Source of the DNA: UBA9732 sp963609725
GTDB taxonomy: Bacteria; Spirochaetota; Spirochaetia; Sphaerochaetales; Sphaerochaetaceae
DNA length: 28,873 nt
Assembly: GCA_963609725.1 (NCBI GenBank)
Contig: CAVDLI010000013.1
Coordinates: 1-28,873 of the forward strand
Reading direction: 5' to 3'
Below the pieces are notes generated by a model that saw nothing but the letters and a program-made list of their open reading frames with translations, was not told where the DNA came from and ran no database searches. Shown here one piece after another: positions 1 to 8,569 of this stretch. The stretch's first letter is position 1. Every line of letters starts with the position of its first letter. The position numbers and the translations under genes are program-made.

Positions 1-616
1 TTATACTACAAACATTGCTATCCAAAACATTGTTGCACTTTGTATCACAAGCACCATCACGAGCATTATTAACAACAATTGCACAAGGATCATTTTCAAA
101 AATTGTATCAGAAGTATAAAACTTTTGCCCTTTTGGAACAGAAAGCCTCAATACTTCTGCAGTAGAAGAATTTGTCAATCCCATTTGATCTACATGATCT
201 ACAAACGCATTAGTTATGATGCACACTGTTGGACGAACAAGTTTATTTGCCATCATACTTTGGCTTTCTGGTCTTACAGCCATACATTCAAGCACAACGG
301 CATTGACTTTAAGTTTGGCTGCTAGCTTGAAAAAATTTCGTTGTTCGCGGATTAAATTAAAACCTCTTTTTCTCTCTACCGGCTTTTCAGTTCCATTTGG
401 ATATATAATTAACGCTTCAGAACCAGTTGTTTTAGTCAAAGTTCGTACATTACACATAGCAAGGCAAGAAGCAAGCTGTCTTGAAACTGTAGTTTTTCCT
501 CTAGTTCCATTTACAAGAATACGAATTGGCACAGAATTCACATTCTTGAAATGTAAATGGGCCTCAAATATCCCCAAAATGATAAATACAAGAAAAACTG
601 CAACAACTAAGAACAC
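1..616 (-). CDS. pgsB: PgsB/CapB-type poly-gamma-glutamate synthase, 5' part (runs off window)
   Basis: Minus-strand frame open from a TAG at about 653 to the left window edge, so only the N-terminal ~205 residues are present. A hydrophobic N-terminal segment (VFLVFIILGIFEAHLHF) is followed by IRILVNGTRGKTTVSRQL, the Mur-ligase-like P-loop of PgsB/CapB. Further on come RGFNLIREQ and the VVLECMAVRPESQ segment typical of this family. PgsB ligates glutamates into a poly-gamma-glutamate chain at the membrane together with PgsC and PgsA, which would lie to the left of the window. The start is uncertain: I chose GTG at 616, about 7 nt after a GGGG stretch, because the hydrophobic segment then starts the protein as in homologues. 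No ATG is available. It follows the V-ATPase operon on the same strand but is separated from it by a terminator hairpin. Confidence 0.78.
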   Translation of the reverse strand, partial: MFLVVAVFLVFIILGIFEAHLHFKNVNSVPIRILVNGTRGKTTVSRQLASCLAMCNVRTLTKTTGSEALIIYPNGTEKPVERKRGFNLIREQRNFFKLAAKLKVNAVVLECMAVRPESQSMMANKLVRPTVCIITNAFVDHVDQMGLTNSSTAEVLRLSVPKGQKFYTSDTIFENDPCAIVVNNARDGACDTKCNNVLDSNVCSI

Positions 617-685
617 AATTAATCCCCAAAAACTAAGTTCTATATTCAGTAGCTATAACGTACAAAAAGATAAAACACAAGAAGA

Positions 686-722
686 ATATAAAACAAGCGG
701 TGAACTTTAAGCCCACCGCTTA
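686..722 (-). terminator. Hairpin terminator after the V-ATPase operon
   Basis: On the minus strand, arms AGCGGTG (720-714) and CACCGCT (702-696) enclose an 11-nt loop and are followed by TGTTTTAT. This is a Rho-independent terminator shape, about 110 nt past the ntpK stop and just before pgsB. Confidence 0.65.
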
Positions 723-830
723 GCTTATTTGCAAAAGCAAATCTTGAAGGAATTATCAAAAACTCTTTGTAGCGGTCTTTGCAAAAACCTCTGTAAAGTC
801 TTTAAGAATTCCTTTTACACTCATTTACAC

Positions 831-1274
831 TCAAGCCACTGAGTTCAAGAGAAGAAGGCTGAACACCAATGTGAACAAAGCAACAGTCTCTATGATACCA
901 ATGACAATGAGGTAGTTAGATGTACCTTTACCAGTCTCAGCAAGAGCATCACAAGCTGATGCAGAACATCTTCCCTGAAGCCATGCAGAAAGACCAATTA
1001 TAGCTCCGCCAAGAACACCTACCGTAAAAGCGATAACATCAGCAACGCCGTTTGCAATAGCACTATTGATGAAGTTCATAAGTAGGAAGCCGTAAATCGT
1101 CTGTGTAAGAGGAGCACCGGCAAAACCAACCATCATGAATGCAGCGGGCTTACCGCTAGCATAGCACTTCTTCCAACCGCCAACAGCGGACAAGGCGGCA
1201 CAACCAACGCCACAAGCAGAGCCAAGAGCTGAAAGGAAGAAAGCAGCAACCAAACCAATCATTTTGATAATCAT
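831..1274 (-). CDS. ntpK: V-type ATP synthase subunit K (rotor-ring proteolipid)
   Basis: 147-residue proteolipid with four hydrophobic helices in two hairpins, the V-type duplicated form. It forms the ion-carrying membrane ring. The second hairpin carries the essential carboxylate, Glu129 in GIIETVALF. Thr57, Gln58 and Tyr61 (PLTQTIYGF) and Gln100 (WLQGR) fall where Enterococcus hirae NtpK has its Na+ ligands Thr64, Gln65, Tyr68 and Gln110, with Glu129 matching Glu139. This suggests Na+ rather than H+ coupling, by inference only; the position of Leu61 is Ala here. The ATG at 1274 has AGGAG nine bases upstream. It is the last gene of the operon, 92 nt after ntpI, with an inverted repeat in that gap. 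Confidence 0.93.
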   Translation of the reverse strand: MIIKMIGLVAAFFLSALGSACGVGCAALSAVGGWKKCYASGKPAAFMMVGFAGAPLTQTIYGFLLMNFINSAIANGVADVIAFTVGVLGGAIIGLSAWLQGRCSASACDALAETGKGTSNYLIVIGIIETVALFTLVFSLLLLNSVA

Positions 1275-1316
1275 TTCAATAATCTCCTATTATTGATTTT
1301 CACTAGAGTTTTTTTG

Positions 1317-1368
1317 GAAGAACTTCAAAACAAAGTCTCATCTAGACATGCTTTGAAACACGTTCTTC
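1317..1368 (-). repeat. Inverted repeat between ntpI and ntpK
   Basis: GAAGAAC (1317-1323) pairs with GTTCTTC (1362-1368) and AAAG (1332-1335) with CTTT (1351-1354). In the transcript this makes a broken-stem hairpin that starts at the ntpI stop codon. It is the only sizeable gap within the A-K part of the operon, and could stabilise or separately control the message for the high-copy proteolipid. That role is inference. Confidence 0.4.
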
Positions 1369-3175
1369 AAGCGTTCTTTTTGAACGGTTCGTATGGAATA
1401 CCGGCCCATTCCATTCCGAGCTGGCCCGAAAATTCCAGAAGATTCAAGCGCATGCCGTGAACCACGACACTGAGCATTCCCATAACAAGGTTAAGACCAT
1501 GCCCTATAACAAGAACAAGTATTCCTGCCGGCAAAGCCCAACCATGCAGCATGGATTCAACCATCCCATTGAAGCTCTGCGCTATCGCAAGACTGGCCAT
1601 ACCAACCGCAAACAAACGAATATAGCTCATAACGTTTCCAAAAGCACTAATAGTGTTTAGGAATGTTGTGAACGCACCACCAAGACCGGCCTTAAGACCA
1701 GCACCAAAACTTTGTCCCGGCTCTTGCGAACCAAAGACTATTACCACAATTAGTCCAATGATTAAGAGTGCAAAAATCATGGAAATATTTACATTTGCAC
1801 CAACAACAAGCATTAGTATGAGGTAGTAAATGCTGTTAATCATAACAAGCCATGCTAAATCTGCAACAAGAGCAAGACTCTTTTCTTGCCATTTTCTTAC
1901 AACATTCATAAGACAAGCAAGTGAAAGCTGAATTGTTCCAATCATGAAGCAGAACTTCATAACAGTATTTTGTGCTACATCAGCATCTACACCAAACTTT
2001 TCCGGGTAGTTGGCAATTTGCGGAATAACAAACATTCTAAAGAAAGGAATGTCCATTGCTTTCTCACTTCCAAGCCAAGTACCAGTCAAAGAACCCCAAA
2101 TAATTGTAGCAATGCTCATGACATATACAAGCATATTTAAGTTAGTAAGCTTTTTGCTCTTAACATGAAGAACAACGGCAATACCCAAGAACACAAGACC
2201 GTACGCAGCATCACCAATTATCATTGCAAAGAACAAAGCCAAGAACAAAAGGAACCACATACTAATGTCATATTCCTTGTACCCTGGGACAGTTCCAAGC
2301 ATTTCAAATACAGGCTGCATCATAGCTGTAACTTTGTTGTATTTAATCTTTGTAGGAACAGGGTCATCATCACTTGGATCATCAAATGCATATGCCCAGC
2401 AATTCTCTTTTGCAATATCTCTAAAGCTTTCAACACTTGCTTCAGGCAAAAATCCCCACAAACAACAAAGTCCATCTTGCTCACTTACAGCACCACTTAC
2501 AGATGAGTAAATAATGTCATCAGTCGTCTTTAACGCATAACGGTCATAGCTAGAAATATATGAGGCCGATGCCGCAATAAAACTCTTAAGTTCGTGCAAC
2601 TTGAAACTTACGCTAGAAATTTCTTCATCAAGTTGGCTAAGACCTTTTTGGGGAAGCTCAAAACGAGATGCAGGAAAATCTCCAGCAAGTGGTTGTCCAA
2701 CTGTTGCAACAACTTTCATTTTGTCTATATCGCTTAAACGAATAAACTTTATGTCCTCTGGAATTAATGCTACCTCGTTTTTCCCCATTTGATAGAAAAA
2801 CAAAGACACCCCATCTTTCTCAAGAGATTTAACTTCATTTGGATCAAAAGCGCCCCATCCTTCAATGGCAACTCTTTGATTTTTAAGTTCAAACAGCTCG
2901 TCTTCAGCGACCTTTACATCAGATGTAGCAGCACAGAGCCTTTCATGCAATGAGTAAAATTCCTGCCTGCCCAAAATTGGGTTTTGGGAAACTTTTGGCT
3001 GCTCTACTAAGACAGAGCGCATTTTATCTAAAGAAGCTAATCTTTCAGTATATTTTGTCTCCGGAACGCTTGTCTCTGATATATGAACAACTCCAAAATC
3101 CCTGATTGCATTGAGCATCTCATTCTTGTGGACAGAAGAAGCTACAATCATGACTTTTTTCATTTTTTCAATCAT
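1367..3175 (-). CDS. ntpI: V-type ATP synthase subunit I (membrane stator)
   Basis: 602 residues, the usual size for bacterial NtpI. The N-terminal half is a soluble, partly coiled stalk domain; from about residue 300 there are seven or so hydrophobic helices. The segment GNVMSYIRLFAVGMASLAIA near residue 520 contains the conserved arginine that faces the rotor glutamate and forms the ion half-channels. The protein joins the peripheral stalks to the K ring. ATG at 3175 is preceded by AAAGGAGG at 8 nt, and the gap to the ntpD stop is only 3 nt, so the two genes are probably translationally coupled. Confidence 0.95.
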   Translation of the reverse strand: MIEKMKKVMIVASSVHKNEMLNAIRDFGVVHISETSVPETKYTERLASLDKMRSVLVEQPKVSQNPILGRQEFYSLHERLCAATSDVKVAEDELFELKNQRVAIEGWGAFDPNEVKSLEKDGVSLFFYQMGKNEVALIPEDIKFIRLSDIDKMKVVATVGQPLAGDFPASRFELPQKGLSQLDEEISSVSFKLHELKSFIAASASYISSYDRYALKTTDDIIYSSVSGAVSEQDGLCCLWGFLPEASVESFRDIAKENCWAYAFDDPSDDDPVPTKIKYNKVTAMMQPVFEMLGTVPGYKEYDISMWFLLFLALFFAMIIGDAAYGLVFLGIAVVLHVKSKKLTNLNMLVYVMSIATIIWGSLTGTWLGSEKAMDIPFFRMFVIPQIANYPEKFGVDADVAQNTVMKFCFMIGTIQLSLACLMNVVRKWQEKSLALVADLAWLVMINSIYYLILMLVVGANVNISMIFALLIIGLIVVIVFGSQEPGQSFGAGLKAGLGGAFTTFLNTISAFGNVMSYIRLFAVGMASLAIAQSFNGMVESMLHGWALPAGILVLVIGHGLNLVMGMLSVVVHGMRLNLLEFSGQLGMEWAGIPYEPFKKNA

Positions 3176-3178
3176 GTA

Positions 3179-3793
3179 TTATTCCTCCTTTCCCGCAAGT
3201 TTCTTTTTTGCAATCTTGCCACGCACAACAGCAGCTGTCTGCTGGTCACCAATATAAATTCCAATTCTACGGATATTTTCCTTAGTTTCTGGAATCTTCA
3301 CTTTCTCAAAAAGATTAACCCTTTGGCTTGTCGTCCTAAGTTCTTTTTCTAAAAGCGAAACTTGAACCTTTAGAGTAGACATAAGAGCATCTATCTTAGC
3401 ACTGTCTCTAAGAAGAATAACAGCTTTATCTACCCAAAGCGGATAACGTTCAACATCATAATCAATGTCTTCAAACGTTAAATCCTTAAAAACAGGTATA
3501 ACAACACCTGCTATGTTCCCTTCTCCTTTGATGACGGTACTGGGCTTAACAAGAGTATCAAGCTGTTTTGCTACATCAAAAGAGCTGTTTTCGCCAAAAA
3601 CACCAATCCAGTCTTGAGCTCCCTTTATAAGTTCATTTTGTTTTTCCTTATACATGGTAAGCTCTGACTCGATTTGACGAATGACCATTTGGAGTTGCTG
3701 CTTTTTGAGCTGAAGAGTTGGAAGATAACGCTCATATTGTTTGAGTTGGTCCTTCTGTTTCTTCTGTTCGTTTTTAGTCAGCTTAACTGCCAC
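3179..3793 (-). CDS. ntpD: V-type ATP synthase subunit D (central stalk)
   Basis: 204 residues with the family start VKLTKNEQKKQKDQLKQYER and long charged N- and C-terminal helices that form the coiled-coil rotor shaft inside the A3B3 head. The start is GTG at 3793 with GGAGG six bases upstream; the ntpB stop ends one base before it. No separate subunit F, normally D's partner at the base of the shaft, is seen in the operon. Confidence 0.93.
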   Translation of the reverse strand: MAVKLTKNEQKKQKDQLKQYERYLPTLQLKKQQLQMVIRQIESELTMYKEKQNELIKGAQDWIGVFGENSSFDVAKQLDTLVKPSTVIKGEGNIAGVVIPVFKDLTFEDIDYDVERYPLWVDKAVILLRDSAKIDALMSTLKVQVSLLEKELRTTSQRVNLFEKVKIPETKENIRRIGIYIGDQQTAAVVRGKIAKKKLAGKEE

Positions 3794-3794
3794 T

Positions 3795-5087
3795 TCAAGC
3801 CTCCGCCTTCTTTGGCCATCTTTGAGCTATAAGCTCACTTCTAAGACCTGTTTCATTTGGTTCAAAACACTCTGCAAGAATTTCCCATCCAAGGTCTAAT
3901 GCCTCTTCCAAAGGAATATTTACAGACAAATCCATGAGTTTAGTTTCAAAAAGGTTACCATATTTGAGCAATTTTTCGTCCCATTCACTCATCATAAATC
4001 CCATAGATTTCTTTTCTAAGGATTCTTTATAAGCACTGTATAGCTTAATAAGACAATCCATAAGTGCTCTATGGTCATTTCTTGTACTACTGTTAACATT
4101 CTGCTTTAGACGACTAAGGCTTCCAAATGGTTCAATATGACCGTTTTTAAGATAATACTGACCCTCTGTAATATAACCGGTGTTATCTGGAACTGGGTGA
4201 GTAACATCATCACCTGGCATTGTAGTTACAGCCAAGATTGTCAGTGAACCGGCACCTTCAAAGTCAACAGCCTTCTCATAACGGCTTGCAAGTGAGCTAT
4301 AAAGATCTCCAGGGTAACCTCTGTTAGAAGGAACCTGGTCCATAGTAATAGCCATTTCTTTGAGAGAGTCAGCAAAGTTTGTCATATCTGTCAAAAGAAC
4401 AAGAACTTTCTTACCTTCAATAGCAAAACGTTCTGCAACAGCAAGAGCCATATCTGGAATCATCATACATTCAACAGTAGGGTCACTTGCAGTATGAACA
4501 AACATAATAGTTCTGCTCATTGCACCACTTTCTTCCAAAGTATCCTTAAAGAACAAGTAGTCATCATACTTAAGTCCCATTCCACCAAGAATAATGAGAT
4601 CAACTTCTGCCTGCATAGCAATTCTTGCAAGAAGTTCGTTGTATGGCTCACCACTTACAGAAAAGATTGGGAGCTTTTGTGATTCAACCAGAGTATTGAA
4701 AACATCAATCATTGGGATACCAGTTCTAATCATGTTCTTTGGAACAATTCTCTTTGCTGGGTTAACTGAAGGGCCTCCAATTTCAATCATGTTTTCTTCA
4801 AGAGCAGGACCATTGTCACGAGGACGTCCAGAACCATCAAAAACACGACCAAGAAGATCTTCAGAAAAGCTCACCTTCATTGGAACACCAAGGAATCTAA
4901 CTTCATCATTCGTGGAAATTCCCTTTGCACCAGCAAAAACCTGAAGGCTAACAAGATCTCCATCCAACTTGATTACGTTAGCAAAGCTTTTTCCAACGAC
5001 GGCAAGGTCGTTGTACCTTACACCTTGAGCACGGACAGTAATGACGTCGCCCACGATGGATTCTATTTTAGTATAGACCTTGTTCAT
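3795..5087 (-). CDS. ntpB: V-type ATP synthase subunit B (non-catalytic head subunit)
   Basis: 430 residues from the ATG at 5087. At residues ~144-152 (counting from a possible GTG at 5093) the sequence is FSVSGEPYN where the catalytic subunit has its Walker A loop, so the nucleotide site is non-catalytic, as is normal for subunit B. The TNFADSLKEM and YPGDLYSSLASRYEKA segments are family hallmarks; the latter contributes the arginine finger to the neighbouring A subunit. I prefer ATG 5087 because AGGAG lies 8 nt upstream. The GTG two codons earlier is only 2 nt from that site. The ntpA stop lies 2 nt before the ATG. Confidence 0.95.
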   Translation of the reverse strand: MNKVYTKIESIVGDVITVRAQGVRYNDLAVVGKSFANVIKLDGDLVSLQVFAGAKGISTNDEVRFLGVPMKVSFSEDLLGRVFDGSGRPRDNGPALEENMIEIGGPSVNPAKRIVPKNMIRTGIPMIDVFNTLVESQKLPIFSVSGEPYNELLARIAMQAEVDLIILGGMGLKYDDYLFFKDTLEESGAMSRTIMFVHTASDPTVECMMIPDMALAVAERFAIEGKKVLVLLTDMTNFADSLKEMAITMDQVPSNRGYPGDLYSSLASRYEKAVDFEGAGSLTILAVTTMPGDDVTHPVPDNTGYITEGQYYLKNGHIEPFGSLSRLKQNVNSSTRNDHRALMDCLIKLYSAYKESLEKKSMGFMMSEWDEKLLKYGNLFETKLMDLSVNIPLEEALDLGWEILAECFEPNETGLRSELIAQRWPKKAEA

Positions 5088-5089
5088 TT

Positions 5090-6832
5090 TCACATCTCCT
5101 CACAGCAGTTGGACTTTGCAGAGTACAAGTCCTTTATTTCTTTCTCATACTGTTCATAGCGAGGGTCTGTAACCGCAACGCTGTTCCAGTCGAGGAACTT
5201 TTGTCTTATTTGGTTGAAGAAAGAACGAACATCTCTCTTGTTTTCCAATGCGAAATCTGATGTAAGCACTTTATACAAGAGGTTAAACTCTTCTTTTTGT
5301 CTTTCTGGAAGAACAGCGCTATCTACAGGGTCAAATGAGTTCTGCTGTAGGTATACAGCATCCAAGAGCTCACCTTTTTGGTATACAATGTAATCTTCAA
5401 CAGAAGTACCTTCTTCTCCAACAACCTTCATCATTTGATTTATTTCATTGCTTCTAAACAAAATACTTCGTGCATTCTCAACTCTTTCTTTGTCAATAAT
5501 TCCATTGTATTTTGACCAAGAATCAAGGGGATGAATTGCTGGATATTTTCTTGCATCAGAACGTTCACGGCTAAGGCCATGGAATGCACCAACAACCTTA
5601 AGAGTTGCCTGAGTTACAGGTTCTTCAAAGTTTCCACCAGCAGGGCTGACTGTTCCACCAATTGTGACAGAACCCGTTGTTCCATCATGAAGTCTAACTT
5701 TTCCGGCTCTTTCATAGAAAGCAGCAATAACGCTTTCAAGATATGCTGGGAATGCTTCTTCTCCTGGAATTTCTTCAAGTCTTCCACTCATTTCTCTCAT
5801 TGCCTGTGCCCAACGGCTTGTTGAGTCAGCAAGAAGAAGAACATTAAGACCCATTTGTCTGTAATATTCAGCCATTGTAATAGCTGTATAAACCGATGCC
5901 TCTCTAGCAGCAACAGGCATTGAAGAAGTATTACAAATAATAATGGTTCTTTCCATGAGTGAACGGCCTGTCTTTGGGTCTATGAGTTCAGGAAATTCTT
6001 TAAGAACTTCAACAACCTCACCTGCACGTTCTCCACATGCTGCAATAATTACAATATCAACTTCTGCATTACGGCTGGTAAGGTGCTGTAAGACAGTTTT
6101 TCCTGCACCAAATGGACCAGGAACACAATATGTGCCACCCTTAGCAACAGGGAGGAATGTATCAATTATTCTAATTTTTGTAACAAGAGTTTCATCTGGT
6201 CTAAGGCGTTGATCATAACAGCCAACAGCTTTTTTAACTGGCCAGCTAAATACCATTGAAAGTTCCTTCTCATCACCTTTTGGGCTCTTAATCTTAGCAA
6301 CAGTAGCTCTTACATTATAAGATCCCTTGTCTGCAATTGATACGACTTGCCAATCAACATCTTCAAAACCAAATGGAACCATTATTTTATGCGTGAACAT
6401 ACCCTCTGGAACAGTTCCAACAGCATCTCCAGGTCTTACAGTGTCGCCGACTGCAACACAAGGTGTAAAAAGCCAATCCTTGTTTGGAATTGGATCCAAG
6501 TAAACACCTCTTTGGAGGAAGAACCCACATTTTTCAGCTAGAGATGGAAGAGGATTCTGAAGTCCATCATAAATTTGAGTAAGAAGCCCAGGGCCTAATT
6601 CTACACTCATCATTTCGCCTGTGAACTCAACCTTGTCTCCAACCTGTATGCCGTTTGTAATTTCATAAACCTGCATGCTGGCTTTATTACCGTTTATTCT
6701 AATGACTTCTCCCTTGAGCTTTGAGTCACCTACAATTACATAAGCAACTTCGTTCTTGGAAATGGCCCCATCGAATGTTACGGTAACAAGGTTTCCGTTT
6801 ACACCAGCCACATATCCTGTACTTTTTGTCAT
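5090..6832 (-). CDS. ntpA: V-type ATP synthase subunit A (catalytic)
   Basis: 580 residues, normal for the family. Order of parts: N-terminal beta barrel (1-75), the insertion specific to V/A-type subunits (about 115-190), then the nucleotide-binding domain with Walker A GPFGAGKT at 239-246 and the following catalytic segment ACGERAGEV. It hydrolyses or makes ATP at the A/B interface to drive ion movement through K and I. ATG 6832 has GGAG five bases upstream. Its 55-nt upstream gap contains a short copy of the dispersed inverted-repeat element (6857-6904), the only such copy inside an operon here. Confidence 0.97.
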   Translation of the reverse strand: MTKSTGYVAGVNGNLVTVTFDGAISKNEVAYVIVGDSKLKGEVIRINGNKASMQVYEITNGIQVGDKVEFTGEMMSVELGPGLLTQIYDGLQNPLPSLAEKCGFFLQRGVYLDPIPNKDWLFTPCVAVGDTVRPGDAVGTVPEGMFTHKIMVPFGFEDVDWQVVSIADKGSYNVRATVAKIKSPKGDEKELSMVFSWPVKKAVGCYDQRLRPDETLVTKIRIIDTFLPVAKGGTYCVPGPFGAGKTVLQHLTSRNAEVDIVIIAACGERAGEVVEVLKEFPELIDPKTGRSLMERTIIICNTSSMPVAAREASVYTAITMAEYYRQMGLNVLLLADSTSRWAQAMREMSGRLEEIPGEEAFPAYLESVIAAFYERAGKVRLHDGTTGSVTIGGTVSPAGGNFEEPVTQATLKVVGAFHGLSRERSDARKYPAIHPLDSWSKYNGIIDKERVENARSILFRSNEINQMMKVVGEEGTSVEDYIVYQKGELLDAVYLQQNSFDPVDSAVLPERQKEEFNLLYKVLTSDFALENKRDVRSFFNQIRQKFLDWNSVAVTDPRYEQYEKEIKDLYSAKSNCCEEM

Positions 6833-6856
6833 AGTATCTCCAATTACTTATTATTC

Positions 6857-6904
6857 AGAGGTTTTTGCAAAACTGATTTTACAAAACTCATTCTGCAACA
6901 ACCT
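6857..6904. repeat. Short form of the AGAGGTTTTTGCAAAA element inside the V-ATPase operon
   Basis: The left end AGAGGTTTTTGCAAAACTG is identical to the left end of the complete 169-bp copy at 17796. The right end is a decayed inverted copy (reverse complement AAAGGTTGTTGCAGAATGAG). Only about ten bases lie between the arms. The right arm overlaps the last codons and stop of the DUF2764 gene, which would place element-derived sequence at the gene's 3' end. Confidence 0.6.
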
Positions 6905-7433
6905 TTTCAACATTTATTTCTTCTTTAACTTTGCCAAAGAGCTTTTGGTATTCAGCATTCCCGTTTTCAACATTGAACAAATCTTTTCTTAATAAAATTC
7001 TAAGTTCAAGGGCATACCCTAGTACAACATCTTGGCTAAAAGCCTTAAAAGCAAGCTTTTTTTCAAGATAATCAAACTTATATTTCATTATTAAAAGCTC
7101 TGCATCCAAAGGATTTTTCGTTGCCATGACAGCATTGCCAAATTTTGCAGTATCAAAATCTTCCTGGGAAGATACAATAGCATCCTTGCCTAATACAACT
7201 TTACGTCTTGCATTTACAGCATTATTGGCAGTATCGCAAAATTCTTTGAATTCTCTTAGAAAACGATTTCCTTTATATTCTCCGTTTGAAATGGCCGTTA
7301 AAAGTTCCAAATCACTGGAAGGAACTCTTTCTTGAGCATACTCAATAAAAGAGTCCCAACTCATTGGAGCTTTGTCGCCAAAACGAAGCATTGGCAAGCT
7401 TGAAAGAAAATAGTACCTAGAATCAACAGGCAT
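6888..7433 (-). CDS. DUF2764 V-ATPase operon protein (position of subunit C)
   Basis: 181 residues beginning PVDSRYYFLSSLPMLRFGD, the signature start of the DUF2764 family found in the V-ATPase operons of spirochaetes, chlamydiae and Bacteroidetes between subunits E and A. It is largely helical by eye, with no membrane segment. Established context places it where the C subunit, the socket between central stalk and membrane, is encoded in other operons, so a C-like role is plausible but not shown by sequence. Its start at 7433 lies 10 nt after the ntpE stop. Its 3' end overlaps a repeat element. Confidence 0.82.
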   Translation of the reverse strand: MPVDSRYYFLSSLPMLRFGDKAPMSWDSFIEYAQERVPSSDLELLTAISNGEYKGNRFLREFKEFCDTANNAVNARRKVVLGKDAIVSSQEDFDTAKFGNAVMATKNPLDAELLIMKYKFDYLEKKLAFKAFSQDVVLGYALELRILLRKDLFNVENGNAEYQKLFGKVKEEINVEKVVAE

Positions 7434-7443
7434 CTTTACTCCT

Positions 7444-7986
7444 TCAGAACTTTAATCCACCAAGAAATGGCTTCAAGAGTTTTGCAATTTCATCATCAGA
7501 GAGATCATAGAATCCAGAGCCGTCCTTCAGGCAAAGTTTTGCGCCAGATCCCTTCACAGGTCTCAATTCAAGGCCTTTCTCAATTTCTTTGGCAAGGTCA
7601 CTCTTAATCTTCTCGTTCACAGTTTTTACTTCTAGTACATACTTAGAAGGGTCGTCACCATTGAGTGCTGCAATGATAACCTTTGACATTTCATCGCCTT
7701 TCATAGCCTTAGAGACTTCAGAAGAAAGAAGTCCGTCAAGGTAAGACTCAAGCTCTTTCTTTATAGAAAGAACAGCATCTCTTTGTGCTTGTTTGACTAG
7801 AGCCTTTGAGCTCTCAATCTCCCTGTTAGCATTTTCAATCATCTTAGCAGCTTCTTTCTTTGCATCCTCGATGATTTCCTGAGCCTGAACTTTTGCAGCA
7901 TCTACTACTGCGGCAGCCTCTTTCTTGGCTTCTTCAATTCCATCATGTTTGATAGATTGAACCAAATCTTGAATTTGTATCTCCAT
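7444..7986 (-). CDS. ntpE: V-type ATP synthase subunit E (peripheral stalk)
   Basis: 180 residues from ATG 7986. The N-terminal half is a long charged helix rich in Ala, Lys and Glu (AKKEAAAVVDAAKVQAQEI and onwards), the coiled coil of the peripheral stalk; the C-terminal half (from about residue 95) is a compact domain that binds the head. A TTG nine residues upstream would extend the frame to 8010, but GGAG and AAGGA motifs lie just ahead of the ATG, which I prefer. First structural gene of the operon. No subunit G/H partner is encoded nearby. Confidence 0.88.
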   Translation of the reverse strand: MEIQIQDLVQSIKHDGIEEAKKEAAAVVDAAKVQAQEIIEDAKKEAAKMIENANREIESSKALVKQAQRDAVLSIKKELESYLDGLLSSEVSKAMKGDEMSKVIIAALNGDDPSKYVLEVKTVNEKIKSDLAKEIEKGLELRPVKGSGAKLCLKDGSGFYDLSDDEIAKLLKPFLGGLKF

Positions 7987-8040
7987 TCTGCTCCGTCCTT
8001 TTATGTTCAAGGGTTATCCCTAATTAATCTCAATTATTGT

Positions 8041-8046
8041 ATTATA
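8041..8046 (-). promoter_or_regulatory. Candidate -10 box for the V-ATPase operon
   Basis: A perfect TATAAT (minus strand) lies 55 bp before ntpE. No good -35 box is found at 16-18 bp; TTGACC occurs 12 bp upstream, which is too close. A TTTTGAC direct repeat lies in the same stretch and might bind an activator. The region 8047-8127 holds nothing else I can identify. Confidence 0.35.
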
Positions 8047-8127
8047 AAGAAGTCAAAAGGTCAAAAAATCCCTTCCCAATTTTTCTTGAGTTTTTGCCAT
8101 CTTTTTAGGCACTATTACACTTATGCA

Positions 8128-8547
8128 TTATATGTGCATTATTCCCAATCCTGCTCTTTCATGGTTTGTTATTGGATGAATAGCACTATCTCCATAAAGT
8201 GCCACAGCTACCCATTTTCCATCAGAAACAATTGCCATTTTTAATTTCAAAGCCGCATCCAAAAGTATATGGTTTGTTATACCGGTTACAGCTTCCAATG
8301 CAGCGTGCATTACAGCGTGAACAGGGCCAGCTTCTGCTTTAACTATATCATTTTGCAAGGCACATCCTATTGCAGATTTCGTAAGGCTCTTCATTACTTC
8401 ATTTCTTGAACCGGTAATAAATGTTACAGCAAGCTTGTACTGCTTGTAATCCTTGGCAACAGCTTGCTTGAAGAGTTCCTCCTCTTCTCTACTTGTCATA
8501 GCTGCCAGCATTGCCACTTTGCCAATTCTGTCCAACTCAATCTGCAT
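8128..8547 (-). CDS. HutP-like RNA-binding antitermination protein
   Basis: 139 residues, close to the 148 of Bacillus HutP, and similar along most of its length: HAVMHAALEAVTGIT corresponds to HALYHATMEALHGVT, WVAVALYGDSAIHPI to WIAVSLYGTIGAPI, and the C-terminus GLGIMHI to GVGINHI. His77, His81 and His138 match the three histidines that bind Mg2+ in HutP (His73, His77, His138). HutP binds L-histidine and Mg2+ and then grips NAG triplets in a leader RNA to prevent termination. No hut gene is in view; the next gene downstream is ntpE, and I see no obvious NAG array in the 141-nt gap, so the target is unknown. ATG 8547 has AAAGGAG nine bases upstream. Confidence 0.78.
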   Translation of the reverse strand: MQIELDRIGKVAMLAAMTSREEEELFKQAVAKDYKQYKLAVTFITGSRNEVMKSLTKSAIGCALQNDIVKAEAGPVHAVMHAALEAVTGITNHILLDAALKLKMAIVSDGKWVAVALYGDSAIHPITNHERAGLGIMHI

Positions 8548-8569
8548 ACACTTACACTCCTTTGAAATC

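Noticed and set aside
216..710. Plus-strand open frame of 164 codons at the left edge
   Set aside because: It lies opposite a minus-strand frame with clear PgsB motifs; its own translation has no recognisable features.
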